Below are positions 50,635-60,525 of a DNA stretch of 64,000 nt, one piece after another. The DNA is from CBDAQD01 sp965275905. Its GTDB lineage: Bacteria; Pseudomonadota; Alphaproteobacteria; Rhizobiales; JAJFHC01. The number at the start of each line of letters is the position of its first letter. Position 1 is the stretch's first letter. The stretch spans positions 45,965 to 109,964 of the forward strand of contig CBDHYJ010000049.1 of assembly GCA_965275905.1 (NCBI GenBank), read 5' to 3'. The translations under genes were made by a program, and so were the position numbers. Under the pieces are notes generated by a model. That model made no database searches. It was not told the origin of the DNA and worked only from the letters and a program-made list of their open reading frames with translations.

Positions 50635-51411
50635 ATGCAAGAAAATCAGGCAGACAGAGCAAAGACGTTCCACGCACTGCATCGCAAGGGCGATCCGGTG
50701 ATCCTGTTCAACGCCTGGGACCCCGGCAGCGCCAAGGCCGTGGCGGATGCCGGCGCCAAGGCGGTTGCGACCGGGAGCTGGCCGGTTGCCGCGGCTCACG
50801 GTTTCGCTGACGGAGAGCAGATTCCGCGCGAGCTTGCCATGGATAACCTGCGCCGCATCGTCGGCGCGGTCGACGTTCCGGTGACCGCCGATCTGGAAAG
50901 CGGCTACGGCACCGATCCCGCCGTGGTGGCCGAGACCGTCACTATGGCCTGCGAAGCCGGCGCGGTCGGGTTCAATTTCGAGGATCAGATTGTCGGCGGG
51001 TCAGGCCTGCACGACATCGCGACCCAGACCGACCGGATTGCCGCTGCCCGCCGGGCAGCCGACGCCGTGGTCCCGTCGGTCTATATCAACGCGCGGACGG
51101 ATATCTTCCTGAAGGCCAAACCGGATACCCACGATCAGGCGATGGTGGACGAGGCGATCGAGCGGGCGAAGGCCTTCGAGCAGGCCGGCGGCGACGGTTT
51201 TTTTGCGCCAGGTCTGGCGGATGAGGGCTTCATCGGCGCGCTTTGCGAGGCATCGCCATTGCCCGTGAACATCATCGCGCTGCCGCACGTGCCCGACACC
51301 GCGACGCTCGCCGGCCTCGGTGTTGCGCGCATCAGCTACGGGCCGGTTCCCTACCGGTACATGGTGGCGTGGCTTGAGGAGCAGGCGAAACAGGCTCTGA
51401 ACTGGTCCTAA
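50635..51411 (+). CDS. Isocitrate lyase/PEP mutase-family enzyme
   Basis: A 258-residue TIM-barrel enzyme of the PEP mutase/isocitrate lyase superfamily: VILFNAWDPGSAKAVADAG, the metal-binding DLESGYG, GFNFEDQ and INARTDIFL. The lyase motif K-K-C-G-H is absent, so it is not isocitrate lyase. Relatives include 2-methylisocitrate lyase-like, oxaloacetate hydrolase and phosphonopyruvate enzymes. The start is probably ATG 50635; TTG 50620 is possible. It converges with pxpA, overlapping it by 4 bases. Confidence 0.86.
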   Translation: MQENQADRAKTFHALHRKGDPVILFNAWDPGSAKAVADAGAKAVATGSWPVAAAHGFADGEQIPRELAMDNLRRIVGAVDVPVTADLESGYGTDPAVVAETVTMACEAGAVGFNFEDQIVGGSGLHDIATQTDRIAAARRAADAVVPSVYINARTDIFLKAKPDTHDQAMVDEAIERAKAFEQAGGDGFFAPGLADEGFIGALCEASPLPVNIIALPHVPDTATLAGLGVARISYGPVPYRYMVAWLEEQAKQALNWS

Positions 51412-52178
51412 AGCAGCTCCGGCAGCGGCTTCAGGGTCACGCCGGCGGCTTCAAGGCCCTGCTTCACCGAGGCTCCAAGGGCCACCGCCGTCGGCTCGTC
51501 GCCGTGGATGCACACGGTGTCCACCTTGCGGCTGATCACGGATCCCTGCCGGGTCACGATCTCGCCTTCGGTGATCATGCGCAGAACCTGGTCGAGCGCG
51601 ACCTGCGGGTCCTTGTAGACCGAGCCTTCGATTTTGCGGGGCGTAAGGTTGCCGTCGGCCTCGTACTGGCGGTCGGCGAATCCTTCGCGGGCGATCCTTA
51701 GCCCGAGCCTTTCGGCGGCCTTCTCCATCTCCGAACCGGACAGTGCGACGTAGATCAGCGTGTCATCGACGGTCTTGATAGCCCTGCCGATGGCCATGGC
51801 CAGGGCCTCGTCTTCGGCCGCCATGTTGTTCAGTGCACCGTGCGGCTTGACGTGGGTGACCGCCTTGCCCGCGTAGTTGGCGATGCCCTGCAACGCGCCG
51901 ATCTGGTAGGCGACCGCGTATTCCAGGTCGTCGGGTTTCATGTCGATGCGCCGCCGTCCGAACCCCCACAGATCGTTGAAACCCGGATGGGCGCCGATGC
52001 TGATGCCGCGTTCGCCGGCGTCGGTCACAAGTCGGCGCATGGTGCCCGGGTCGCCGGCATGAAACCCGCATGCGACATTGACCGAAGTGACGATGTCCAG
52101 GAGGGCCGTGTCGTCCCCGATATCGTAAGCGCCCCAGCCTTCGCCGATATCGGCATTGAGATTGGTCTCGACCGTCAT
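51408..52178 (-). CDS. pxpA: 5-oxoprolinase subunit A
   Basis: A 256-residue LamB/YcsF protein with the conserved N-terminus NLNADIGEGWGAYDIGDD, SVNVACGFHAGDP, VKPHGALNN and CIHGDEPTAV. With PxpB and PxpC it opens 5-oxoproline to glutamate using ATP. ATG 52178 gives the standard N-terminus; longer in-frame starts exist. It is divergent from pxpBC, whereas these genes usually lie in one operon. Confidence 0.93.
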   Translation of the reverse strand: MTVETNLNADIGEGWGAYDIGDDTALLDIVTSVNVACGFHAGDPGTMRRLVTDAGERGISIGAHPGFNDLWGFGRRRIDMKPDDLEYAVAYQIGALQGIANYAGKAVTHVKPHGALNNMAAEDEALAMAIGRAIKTVDDTLIYVALSGSEMEKAAERLGLRIAREGFADRQYEADGNLTPRKIEGSVYKDPQVALDQVLRMITEGEIVTRQGSVISRKVDTVCIHGDEPTAVALGASVKQGLEAAGVTLKPLPELL

Positions 52179-52344
52179 GTCCGAACCGTTTTCCTGTTGT
52201 GATCCGCTTTGGAATGGCAGTTCGCAACAGGCCATATTATCGCCGAAGCGGCAAGCCCCAACGCGGGCATTGAAATGGTCCCGCGCCATGCGGTATTGAC
52301 GGACAACAACTCTGATTCCGCTGTCCGGCTAGAACACACGCATC

Positions 52345-53085
52345 TTGAGCGACGATTCAGTCATTGAGCCCAGGCTCCTGCCTTACGGGGACTGCGCCTT
52401 TCTGGTGGAGTTCGGCGATCGTATTGACCGCGCCGTCAGCGAACGCATTCTCAGCCTGAACGAGCAGTTGCTCGGTGCCGACCTTCCCGGTCTGACCGAG
52501 ACGCTGCCCGCGTTCCGCTCGCTGCTCGTGCGCTACGATCCGCTCAGGACAGGGTTCGCCGAACTCGCCGAAAGAGTCAGGGGGATCCTGGTCTCTGGTG
52601 ATGTCGTCGCGCGGCCTTCGCGGCTCTGGGAGATCCCGGTCTGTTACGACGAGGACTTTGCACCCGATCTCGCCGAGGTGGCAGAAACGGTCGGCTTGAC
52701 CCCGGCGAAGGTGATCGACCTTCACATCGATGTTCTCTACCACGTCTACATGATCGGCTTCGTCGCGGGATACCCGTACCTCGGAGACCTGCCCGAAGCC
52801 CTTTCGCTGCCGCGCCGGACAGATCCGAGGGTGCGCGTGCCGCCGGGCTCGATCGCGATCGCGCTGACCATGGCCGCCATCTACCCGGTCGTGTCGCCCG
52901 GCGGCTGGCATCTGATCGGCCAGACACCCATCCGCATATTCGATCCGGCTCTGGAAAACCCCGCGCTGTTCTCGCCGGGCGACAAGATCCGGTTCATGCC
53001 CGTCGATCGGGAAGAGGCGCGCCGCCTGTACGACGCGGTGCGTCACGACGGCTACCAGGTCGAGCCGAAGCAGGTGACAGCATGA
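52345..53085 (+). CDS. pxpB: 5-oxoprolinase subunit B
   Basis: A 246-residue KipI-type subunit: LPYGDCAFLVEFGDRIDR, VCYDEDFAPDLAEVAE, the HxxxxYxVYMIGFVAGYPYLG motif and RVPPGSIAIA. It forms a complex with PxpC to activate 5-oxoproline by phosphorylation. The start is TTG 52345 with no visible ribosome site; there is no nearby ATG. Its stop overlaps the pxpC start by ATGA. Confidence 0.93.
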   Translation: MSDDSVIEPRLLPYGDCAFLVEFGDRIDRAVSERILSLNEQLLGADLPGLTETLPAFRSLLVRYDPLRTGFAELAERVRGILVSGDVVARPSRLWEIPVCYDEDFAPDLAEVAETVGLTPAKVIDLHIDVLYHVYMIGFVAGYPYLGDLPEALSLPRRTDPRVRVPPGSIAIALTMAAIYPVVSPGGWHLIGQTPIRIFDPALENPALFSPGDKIRFMPVDREEARRLYDAVRHDGYQVEPKQVTA

Positions 53086-54128
53086 GCGCCTCGATCGAGA
53101 TGATCTCCGCGGGAGCCTTCACCACGGTCCAGGACCTGGGGCGCACCGGGTATCTTGATATCGGCGTGCCGCCGTCGGGCGCGCTCGATCCGGTTGCGCT
53201 CCGGCTGGCCAACCGCCTGGTCGGCAACGAACAGGGAGCGGCGGCCCTCGAGGTGCTTTTTGCCGGTCCGGAGATCGCGGTCCATGCCGAGTCGGTGCGC
53301 GTCGCCCTTGTCGGTGCGGGCAGCGGGATCGAAGTGCTGCATCCGGAACCCGCGCAGGTGCCGGCCGGGCAGTCCGTGACATTGTCCCGGGGCGCGCGCT
53401 TTCGGGTCATGCCGTTGCGCACGGCAGCCTGCGCCTGCCTCGCCTTTTCCGGCAGCTTCGATCTCGAACCCTGCATGGGCAGCCTTTCGACCTACACGCG
53501 TGGCGGCTTCGGCGGTCTTGAGGGCAGGGTTCTGGAGGCCGGCGATCATATCGCGCTGAAACGCCCGGAGGCGCCGGACGGAGCGGAGCTTCGCCTCGCC
53601 GGCACGTTCGGCGCTGCAGCGCATTCACCGGTTCCCATCCGGGTTGTCATGGGACCGCATGAGGATCATTTCGCCGGCGACGTGATTGAGGCTTTTCTGA
53701 CGGCTGAATTCACGGTGTCGCAAAGCTCGGACCGCATGGGCGCGCGCCTCGACGGAACCTTGGTCGAGCCGCAGGAATACATCAACTTCATCTCCGACGG
53801 CATCACCGCCGGTGCGATCCAGGTGCCGGGCTCGGGGCAGCCGATCATCCTGCTCGCCGATCATCAGACCAGCGGCGGATATCCGAGAATTGCCACAGTA
53901 ATTTCCGCCGATCTGCCACTTCTCGGTCGGCAACGCCCGGGCAGCGTCCTGACGTTCCACAAAGTGGACGTCGCCGATGCTGAGGCCGCGCGGCGCGAGC
54001 ACGAGCGGAATATCGCGCTGCAGATGCAGAGAATAGGGCCTGTTACGGCGGCGCCTGAGGTCGATCTGGACAGCCTTTATTCAGGCAACCTGATCAGCGG
54101 TGTGATCGACGGCGCCACAGACGCCTGA
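53082..54128 (+). CDS. pxpC: 5-oxoprolinase subunit C
   Basis: A 348-residue KipA-type (biotin-dependent carboxylase-like) subunit. Diagnostic segments are TTVQDLGRTGYLDIGVPPSG, SGSFDLEPCMGSLSTYTRGGF, RVVMGPHEDHF and SQSSDRMGARLDG. It works with PxpB. Coupled to pxpB by a 4-base overlap. A BCCT transporter gene follows 208 bases downstream in the same direction. Confidence 0.94.
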   Translation: MSASIEMISAGAFTTVQDLGRTGYLDIGVPPSGALDPVALRLANRLVGNEQGAAALEVLFAGPEIAVHAESVRVALVGAGSGIEVLHPEPAQVPAGQSVTLSRGARFRVMPLRTAACACLAFSGSFDLEPCMGSLSTYTRGGFGGLEGRVLEAGDHIALKRPEAPDGAELRLAGTFGAAAHSPVPIRVVMGPHEDHFAGDVIEAFLTAEFTVSQSSDRMGARLDGTLVEPQEYINFISDGITAGAIQVPGSGQPIILLADHQTSGGYPRIATVISADLPLLGRQRPGSVLTFHKVDVADAEAARREHERNIALQMQRIGPVTAAPEVDLDSLYSGNLISGVIDGATDA

Positions 54129-54336
54129 CGGATTCGCTCCCGCTCGTTGTCCGACCGCTTGCCGGTGGAATGTGGCCCAGGGGTCGCAAACGAGACATCA
54201 AGCGCCGCCTGTAAGACGGCGTCGCCGCGTTTCCGAAAACTACCTTCTGGTTCAGATGCTGCAGGGGGACTTGCCAAGAAATCTGATCGCCGGGTGAACC
54301 GGGACACGAACCTGTCTGGAGCGGGAGGGAAAAGCC

Positions 54337-55962
54337 ATGACAGATACAGCAGAGGTGCCGGGGACAGACGCACCTCATCCCGTCGAGACCGATTATTCAA
54401 TCGGTCGCGACAACGTCACGCCCTTTGGACTTGATATTCACAACCCGGTTTTCGTCATTTCCGGGCTTTCCATCATTGCGTTTGTTCTTGTTACCCTGAT
54501 GTTTCAGGAAGGCGCGACCGCCTTTTTCGGCTGGCTGAGGCCGTTTCTGACATCGACATTCGACTGGTTCTTCCTGGCTTCGGCCAACATATTTGTCCTG
54601 TTTTGCATCATGCTGATGGTGACGCCACTCGGCAGGGTGCGGTTGGGCGGCGCGGATGCCAAGCCTGACTACAGCTACATGGGCTGGTTCGCGATGCTCT
54701 TTGCCGCCGGCATGGGCATCGGACTGATGTTCTTCGGCGTTTCCGAACCCATGTCGCACTTCGCCTCGTCCATGGGCGGTACGGCGGCGGAAAACGGTGC
54801 GCGCACCGACTGGGCGCCGCTCGGCGCGGCGGCAGGCGACGCGGTCGCCGCCCGCAACCTGGGCATGGCCGCCACGATCTTCCACTGGGCACTTCATCCG
54901 TGGGCGATCTACGCGGTGATCGCGCTTGCTCTGGCTTTCTTCACCTACAACCGCGGTTTGCCGCTGACATTGCGGTCGGCGTTCTATCCGCTACTTGGCG
55001 AACGGGTGTGGGGATGGTGGGGCCACATCATCGATACGCTGGCAGTGTTCGCGACCCTGTTCGGGCTCGCCACGTCGCTCGGCTTCGGCACCGAGCAGGC
55101 GCTCGCCGGACTGAACTATCTGTTCGGCTGGGGCACCGGCAATGTCGCCCGTGTCGTCTTGATCGGAGCGGTTACCGCGGCGGCGCTTGTCTCCGTCGTT
55201 CGCGGCCTGGACGGTGGCGTCAAGGTGCTTTCCGAGATCAATATCGCGATGGCGGCGCTGTTGCTGATCTTCGTTATCGCGGTCGGCCCGACGACGGAAA
55301 TTTTCCAGACAATCGTCAACGGCGGCATCGCCTATGCCAAGGAACTTGTGCCGCTGTCGATGCCGTTCGGGCGCGAGGACGTCAACTTCTCACAAGGGTG
55401 GACGGCATTCTACTGGGCCTGGTGGATCTCCTGGTCGCCGTTTGTCGGCATGTTCATCGCCCGGGTTTCCCGCGGCCGGACAGTGCGCGAGTTCGTCTTC
55501 TGCGTCATAGTCATCCCGACGCTGGTTTGCGTCGCCTGGATGGGTGCGTTCGGCGGCACGGCGATTACGCAGGTGATTGCGGACGCAGCGGCTCCGGTCA
55601 AGGACGCATCGCTCGAACTCAAGCTGTTCGAGATGCTCAAGCCTCTTCCGCTGGCGTCGATCACGTCGTTCATCGGCATCGTTCTCGTGCTGGTATTCTT
55701 CATCACATCGTCGGATTCCGGGTCGCTGGTCATCGATACGATCACAGCCGGCGGCAAGACGAACGCGCCGGTATCCCAGCGCATCTTCTGGTGCACGTTT
55801 GAAGGTCTGGTGGCCGCGACGCTGCTGCTTGTGGGTGGTGCCGGAGCATTGACGGCGCTGCAGGCGATGGCGGTGTCGACCGGATTCCCGTTCACAATCG
55901 TCATGTTGGCGATGTGCGTCAGTCTGTATATCGGATTGCGGCAGACCCTCAAGGAAGGCTGA
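54337..55962 (+). CDS. BCCT-family (betaine/choline/carnitine) transporter
   Basis: A 541-residue secondary transporter with twelve helices. The sodium and substrate region GMGIGLMFFGVSEPM matches BetP-type carriers, and the betaine-binding tryptophan box is WAWWISWSPFVGMFIARVSRGR. It takes up a quaternary ammonium or related zwitterion with sodium. GGGAGGG precedes the ATG. The next gene is 275 bases away; a hairpin at 55988 may end the transcript. Confidence 0.93.
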   Translation: MTDTAEVPGTDAPHPVETDYSIGRDNVTPFGLDIHNPVFVISGLSIIAFVLVTLMFQEGATAFFGWLRPFLTSTFDWFFLASANIFVLFCIMLMVTPLGRVRLGGADAKPDYSYMGWFAMLFAAGMGIGLMFFGVSEPMSHFASSMGGTAAENGARTDWAPLGAAAGDAVAARNLGMAATIFHWALHPWAIYAVIALALAFFTYNRGLPLTLRSAFYPLLGERVWGWWGHIIDTLAVFATLFGLATSLGFGTEQALAGLNYLFGWGTGNVARVVLIGAVTAAALVSVVRGLDGGVKVLSEINIAMAALLLIFVIAVGPTTEIFQTIVNGGIAYAKELVPLSMPFGREDVNFSQGWTAFYWAWWISWSPFVGMFIARVSRGRTVREFVFCVIVIPTLVCVAWMGAFGGTAITQVIADAAAPVKDASLELKLFEMLKPLPLASITSFIGIVLVLVFFITSSDSGSLVIDTITAGGKTNAPVSQRIFWCTFEGLVAATLLLVGGAGALTALQAMAVSTGFPFTIVMLAMCVSLYIGLRQTLKEG

Positions 55963-55987
55963 TCGGTCTTTCTCCGAACACTGCTTC

Positions 55988-56015
55988 TCCTCCGCGCCGG
56001 CGTCGGTGCGGAGGA
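55988..56015. terminator. Candidate terminator hairpin after the BCCT gene
   Basis: TCCTCCGC and GCGGAGGA form an 8-base stem with a 12-base loop, 26 bases after the BCCT stop. No T-run follows. Confidence 0.35.
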
Positions 56016-56237
56016 AACAATGCCCGCTCCGGCGTGTGCCGGGGTATACAACCAGCGAAAATCTCGTGCCTGCCGCGCCCCGTGCAATTGACAGCCGGGG
56101 CCGCCGCGTTATGGTTGAGCGCATACCTCTTCACCGCGAATTGACGACCGGGGCAACGATGGTGAACACATCGTTCGTCGCGTCTGGCCTATCTTTCCGT
56201 CCGCGAAGCGCAGACCCTTGAGCAAGGAATCCGAACC

Positions 56238-57206
56238 ATGAAGTACACGTCCCTGGGACGCACCGGCGTGCAGGTCTCCGAACTTTGTTTTGGCACCATG
56301 TCGTTCGGCGGCGATGCCGATGAGCAGGAGTCCGCGCGTATGTTCGGCGCCTGCCGGGATCTCGGCATCAATTTCTTCGACTGTGCCGACATCTATTCCA
56401 GGGGCACGGCCGAGACCATCCTCGGCAAGCTCATGAAGGACAGCCGCGACGAACTGGTGATTACCTCCAAGGCCTTCAACCAGATGCGGGACGACATCAA
56501 TTCGGCCGGTGGCAACAGGCGCCATATCATGCGCGCGGTGGAGGCCAGCCTGCAGCGTCTCGGCACCGATCGTCTCGACGTCTATTTCATGCACCGGTGG
56601 GATCCGGTGGTGCCGCTGGAGGAAACCCTGCGCGCTCTTGAGCAGCTTGTCGCCGACGGCAAAGTTCTCTATCTCGGCGCCAGCAACTACGCAGCCTGGC
56701 AGGTTGCCAAGGGTCTTGGCATTTCCGCGAAGAACGGCTGGCCGCGTTTCGACGTGATTCAGCCCATGTATTCCTTGGTGAAGCGACAGGTCGAAAGCGA
56801 GATTCTGCCGCTGGCCCATGAGGAGAATATTGGCGTCATCAGCTATTCGCCCCTCGGCGGCGGACTCCTGACCGGCAAGTATTCGGCTGAAAACCGGCCC
56901 GAAGCAGGCAGACTCGTTGCCAACAAGGAGTACTCCGTGCGCTACGGCGAAGCCTGGGTCTACGAGGTTGCCGAGGCCTTTACCGCGTTCGCGCAGGAGC
57001 GTGGCGTCCACCCGGTGTCTCTCGCGGTCGCCTGGGTCGGCGCGCATCCGGACATCACATGTCCGATCATCGGCGGTCGCAGCCTCGAGCAGCTTGAACC
57101 GTCGCTCAAGTCAATTGACGTCGAGATGACCGATGCTTTGCGGGCCGAAATCTCGGCTCTCTCGCGCACGCCGCCACCGGCCACGGACCGGCTCGAGGAA
57201 CAGTAA
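56238..57206 (+). CDS. Aldo/keto reductase
   Basis: A 322-residue NADPH-dependent aldo/keto reductase of the AKR8/11/13-like bacterial type. The catalytic tetrad is visible: Asp and Tyr in FDCADIYSRG, Lys in VITSKAF and His in YFMHRWD. ISYSPLGGGLLTGK and CPIIGGRSLEQLEPS are the C-terminal cofactor contacts. It starts after a 275-base interval and is followed 6 bases later by a hydrolase gene. Confidence 0.92.
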   Translation: MKYTSLGRTGVQVSELCFGTMSFGGDADEQESARMFGACRDLGINFFDCADIYSRGTAETILGKLMKDSRDELVITSKAFNQMRDDINSAGGNRRHIMRAVEASLQRLGTDRLDVYFMHRWDPVVPLEETLRALEQLVADGKVLYLGASNYAAWQVAKGLGISAKNGWPRFDVIQPMYSLVKRQVESEILPLAHEENIGVISYSPLGGGLLTGKYSAENRPEAGRLVANKEYSVRYGEAWVYEVAEAFTAFAQERGVHPVSLAVAWVGAHPDITCPIIGGRSLEQLEPSLKSIDVEMTDALRAEISALSRTPPPATDRLEEQ

Positions 57207-57212
57207 AGGCCC

Positions 57213-57938
57213 ATGAGTCCAACGCCGGACGACGTCGCGGCCACGATCTTGCTGATAGCGGGCTTCGGCGACGGCGCCGAGATGTACTCGGGTCTCCTTG
57301 ATACCGAGCTTGCATCCCGTTACCGGCTCGTGCCGCTCGACCTGCCGGGCTTCGCCGGAACGCCCCCACTGGTGGGCGAAACCACACTGGCGGCTCTCGC
57401 CGGTTATGTCGACGAGGTGGCGTGGCGGGAAGGAGCGACCGTCGTCGTTGCCCATTCGGTCGCATCGATCATCGCTTCGCTTGCTGCGGCGCGCGACGGT
57501 AATCCTGTCAGCACGATTGTCTCGCTTGAGGGCAACCTGACCGCTGAAGACGCGTATTTCTCCGGGTCGGCCGCCGATTATCCCGATCCCGCCGCGTTCC
57601 GCGAAGCATTCCTGAAGCGCCTGGACGACATGGCGGCGTCGCAGCCGATCATCGGCCGCTACCGAGATATTGTCTGCAAGGCCGACCCACAAGCTCTATG
57701 GGAACTCGGGTGCGACGCGCGCAGGTTCTCGGAAGAATATGTTCCGGGGGATGTCCTGAGAGCGTCCGCCGAGGTCGTCTACCTCTACAACCCGGACAAT
57801 TGCCCGGAATCCTCGCTTGAATGGCTGAGCCGAAGCGATGTCAAAGGCATCCGGCTCGACGGCGCATCGCACTGGCCGAGCGTCGACCGCCCGGATCTTG
57901 TCTCCGCAAAGATTATCGAAGCGCTGCAAGGCTCGTAA
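57213..57938 (+). CDS. Alpha/beta hydrolase with altered nucleophile elbow
   Basis: A 241-residue hydrolase-fold protein. The expected elbow G-x-S-x-G reads VVAHSVASI, so the two glycines are alanines. The catalytic His is in GASHWPSVD and a likely Asp/Glu precedes the VVYLYNPDN strand. It is translated directly after the aldo/keto reductase, so both probably act on one carbonyl compound. Substrate unknown. Confidence 0.8.
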   Translation: MSPTPDDVAATILLIAGFGDGAEMYSGLLDTELASRYRLVPLDLPGFAGTPPLVGETTLAALAGYVDEVAWREGATVVVAHSVASIIASLAAARDGNPVSTIVSLEGNLTAEDAYFSGSAADYPDPAAFREAFLKRLDDMAASQPIIGRYRDIVCKADPQALWELGCDARRFSEEYVPGDVLRASAEVVYLYNPDNCPESSLEWLSRSDVKGIRLDGASHWPSVDRPDLVSAKIIEALQGS

Positions 57939-57968
57939 CACCGGCATTGCGGTGCCTGCTCACCGCGT

Positions 57969-58899
57969 TCAGCTGACCTCCAGCTGTCCGCGCATGACAT
58001 GGGCGCAGCGCCCGGTGATCCTGACCTGCTCGACCGAGCCGCCCGACTTGCGGATATTGAGCTCGATCAGGCTTGGCCGGCCCATCTCCACGCCCTGCTC
58101 GATCCGGATCGCGATATCGCCGTCGGACCGCTCGTCCAGGCTGGCAAGAAACGCGCCGAGCGCAGCTGACGCGCTGCCGGTGGCCGGGTCTTCATAGGTG
58201 CCGCCCAGCGGGGCGAACATGCGGGTACGCAGGCGTTCAACCCCATCAACTCTTGCATAACAGAATAAGGACAGACGCCCGGACGGGTCCGCAGTGCCCC
58301 CGGCGACCGCCGACTCGAAAGCAGCCACGTCAGGCTTGGCACGGGACAGCGCGTCCATGGTCACCTCGGCGACAAAGAACGGCAGACCGACCGACGCCAT
58401 GACCGGCCGATGATTGTCGAGCACGATGTCGGGCTCCGGAGAGCCCGACGCACTGCGCGATGATGTCCGGGGCGACCTCGGGTCCAACCTCCAGAGGTCC
58501 GGGGGCTGTGATCGTCGCGCCGCTGACGGCCCCGCCATCGTCCAGCAGAACAACGTCGACCGGTCCGGCCTTCTCATCGAAGCGCATGGCCGGCGTTGGC
58601 ACGCTGCCGAAGATGTTGTCCTGCCGGCCAAGGACGTAGGCCGTGCCCACATTCGGGTGGCCGGCGAACGGAACCTCACGCGTTCTGGTGAAAATCCGGA
58701 CCGTGGCGGTGAAGGACGGATCGGGCGGCGGCAGCACGAAGGTGGTTTCGGAAAAGTTGAACTCCGTCGCGATCTGCTGCATCTGCGTGCCGCTCAATCC
58801 TCTGGCATCAGTGATGACGGCGAGCTGGTTGCCGCCGAACTGGGCGGTCGTGAAAACATCGACGACGACATAGGGGTAGGTGAGGGGCTGTCCGGACAT
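57969..58899 (-). pseudogene. PhzF-family isomerase, frameshifted
   Basis: A PhzF-like protein of ~309 residues, split by one extra base. The first half (VVVDVFTTAQFGGNQLAV, FNFSETTFVLPP with the catalytic Glu, and PFAGHPNVGTAYVLG) reads to ~58438. An extra C in the CC at 58436-58437 moves the rest (EPDIVLDNHRPV, MFAPLGGTYEDPATGSASA, RCAHVMRG) into the next frame, ending at 57969. If the indel is real the enzyme is lost; if it is a consensus error the gene is complete. It is divergent from the LysE-type gene. Confidence 0.85.
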
Positions 58900-59080
58900 G
58901 ATTTGAGCCTGTTTTGGGAACTGGGGAGACGTGTTCGGCGGGGATTTGGACAGGAATTCCCTCGCAAGTCCAGCGGTGTTCGCCCGCTTGGAGTGAGAGT
59001 GGAATGCACATCGACTCCGCGCCCGGTTTGCCTATACTCCGGCACCTTGAGCCCTTGCAGATCCGGGAAAGGCCGCACCG

Positions 59081-59711
59081 ATGCCCCTCGTATGAACTGC
59101 TGACTGCGTTTTTCATCGCCACCGTCCTCTTCGCATACATGCCGGGGCCGGCGATGCTCTACACGGCCGCGCAGACCATAGCGCGCGGCAGGCGTGCCGG
59201 GTTCATGGCGGCGTTCGGCATCCATGTCGGCGGGTATGTTCATGTCGGCGCGGCCGCACTGGGGCTTTCGGCCCTTTTCCACGCGGTGCCGACGCTCTAC
59301 GCGGCGCTGAAGTTCGCCGGTGCTGCCTATCTGGTCTGGCTCGGCGTCCAGGCATTCCGTCGTGCGGGCGACGGCCGGCCTGCGGCGCTTGCCGTGCCGG
59401 AGAAATCTGCCACACGCGCGTTTTTTGAAAGCATCGTCGTTGAGATCCTGAACCCGAAGGCGGCCGTGTTCTTCATTGCCTTCCTGCCGCAGTTCGTCGA
59501 CGCCGGCGCAGGCCTGCCGATCTGGGCCCAGTTCCTGATCCTCGGCACCATCGTCAACATCACCTTCTCGTCGGCCGACGTACTGTGCGTCGGCATGGCG
59601 GGATCGGTGGTCGAGCGCTTGCGCAAGTCGAGCCGCGCAAGCCGTCTGGCCCAGCGCCTCGGCGGCGGCCTGTTGATCGGCCTCGGCGCCCATCTTGCGC
59701 TGCAGAAATGA
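59081..59711 (+). CDS. LysE/RhtB-family exporter, probable 1-base indel at the start
   Basis: A ~210-residue amino-acid/metabolite exporter: LLTAFFIATVLFAYMPGPAM, the GRRAGFMAAFGIHVGG segment and NPKAAVFFIAFLPQF are typical of LysE/RhtB proteins with six helices. ATG 59081, with AAAGG upstream, is one base out of frame with the body. Deleting one C from the following CCCC (59084-59087) gives MPSYELLTAFF, the natural start. An in-frame ATG at 59004 is the alternative and would add 26 atypical residues. Confidence 0.85.
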
Positions 59712-59730
59712 TCGCGCGGCAATCCCGCGC

Positions 59731-60354
59731 TCAATAGAACCGGATATCGCTCAGGGCCAGGTCGGCCTCGAACGCCTTGCCGATCGCGACCAGGCCGATC
59801 CGTCTGAGTTTGGTCAGGTCCAGCGGTGCCTCGGTCCTGTAGGCGGTGAATCCGTCAAAGGGCAGCCTGATTGTCTGCCACGGCGCCGACGTCTCGAATG
59901 TCGACCGGTAGGATTGCCACGGCCGGTCGAGATCGTCGGTGCGCAGATGCAGGCCGTAAGTCTCGCCGTTGCCTTGCACGGTGATCTCGATCCCGCTGAA
60001 CCGGCTTGCGTCGACACCCGTGCCGTCCCGCGCGAGGTTGAGCGCCACCTGGATGAAGCCGCCGTTGTTTTCAAGGCTGACCGTTCCGGACAGACGAAGC
60101 GCCGCGCGTCCGCCGACGCTGGCTCGCTCGATCGTGCCTGACGAGACGCCTCCCATCACGGTGTCGGCGAAGAACCGCCAGGACGTTCCCGACGCCGCCT
60201 CGGGGTGCGGGCGGGAAAGATCGTCGATCAGTTGCGATACGTCTTGCATGGCAAATCCCGGCGCGGTGGGCGCGAACACGGCAACTGAGGAAACGCCTGC
60301 GAGAAACATGCGTCGCGAGAGCGTCTGGTCATCACGCGAGTGTGTCATGTCCAT
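59731..60354 (-). CDS. CIA30-domain protein with Tat-type signal
   Basis: A 207-residue protein. The N-terminus LSRRMFLAGVSSVAVFAP is a twin-arginine signal, so the protein is probably exported folded. The rest is a CIA30 (complex I intermediate-associated protein 30) beta-sandwich: ADTVMGGVSSGTI, FSGIEITVQGNGETYGLHLR and PWQTIRLPFDGFTAY. In mitochondria CIA30 helps assemble complex I; exported bacterial forms are uncharacterised. Confidence 0.85.
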   Translation of the reverse strand: MDMTHSRDDQTLSRRMFLAGVSSVAVFAPTAPGFAMQDVSQLIDDLSRPHPEAASGTSWRFFADTVMGGVSSGTIERASVGGRAALRLSGTVSLENNGGFIQVALNLARDGTGVDASRFSGIEITVQGNGETYGLHLRTDDLDRPWQSYRSTFETSAPWQTIRLPFDGFTAYRTEAPLDLTKLRRIGLVAIGKAFEADLALSDIRFY

Positions 60355-60525
60355 TCTACGGCAAACAGGCCCGTTCCGGATCTGCCGGTGGATGCAAAGA
60401 GTGAACGCCAGGACCGCGCGTTCTTTCTTGCGAACAAATGTTCTTTCGACTCCCGGCCGCCATGCAGGCTACCCTGTCTTCAATAACTATAATTGATCGT
60501 AAAATTGCCAACGGGAGGAAGAAAC

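Noticed and set aside
54129..54336. Riboswitch before the BCCT gene
   Set aside because: No known aptamer signature could be matched; only a ribosome site and unstructured sequence are evident.
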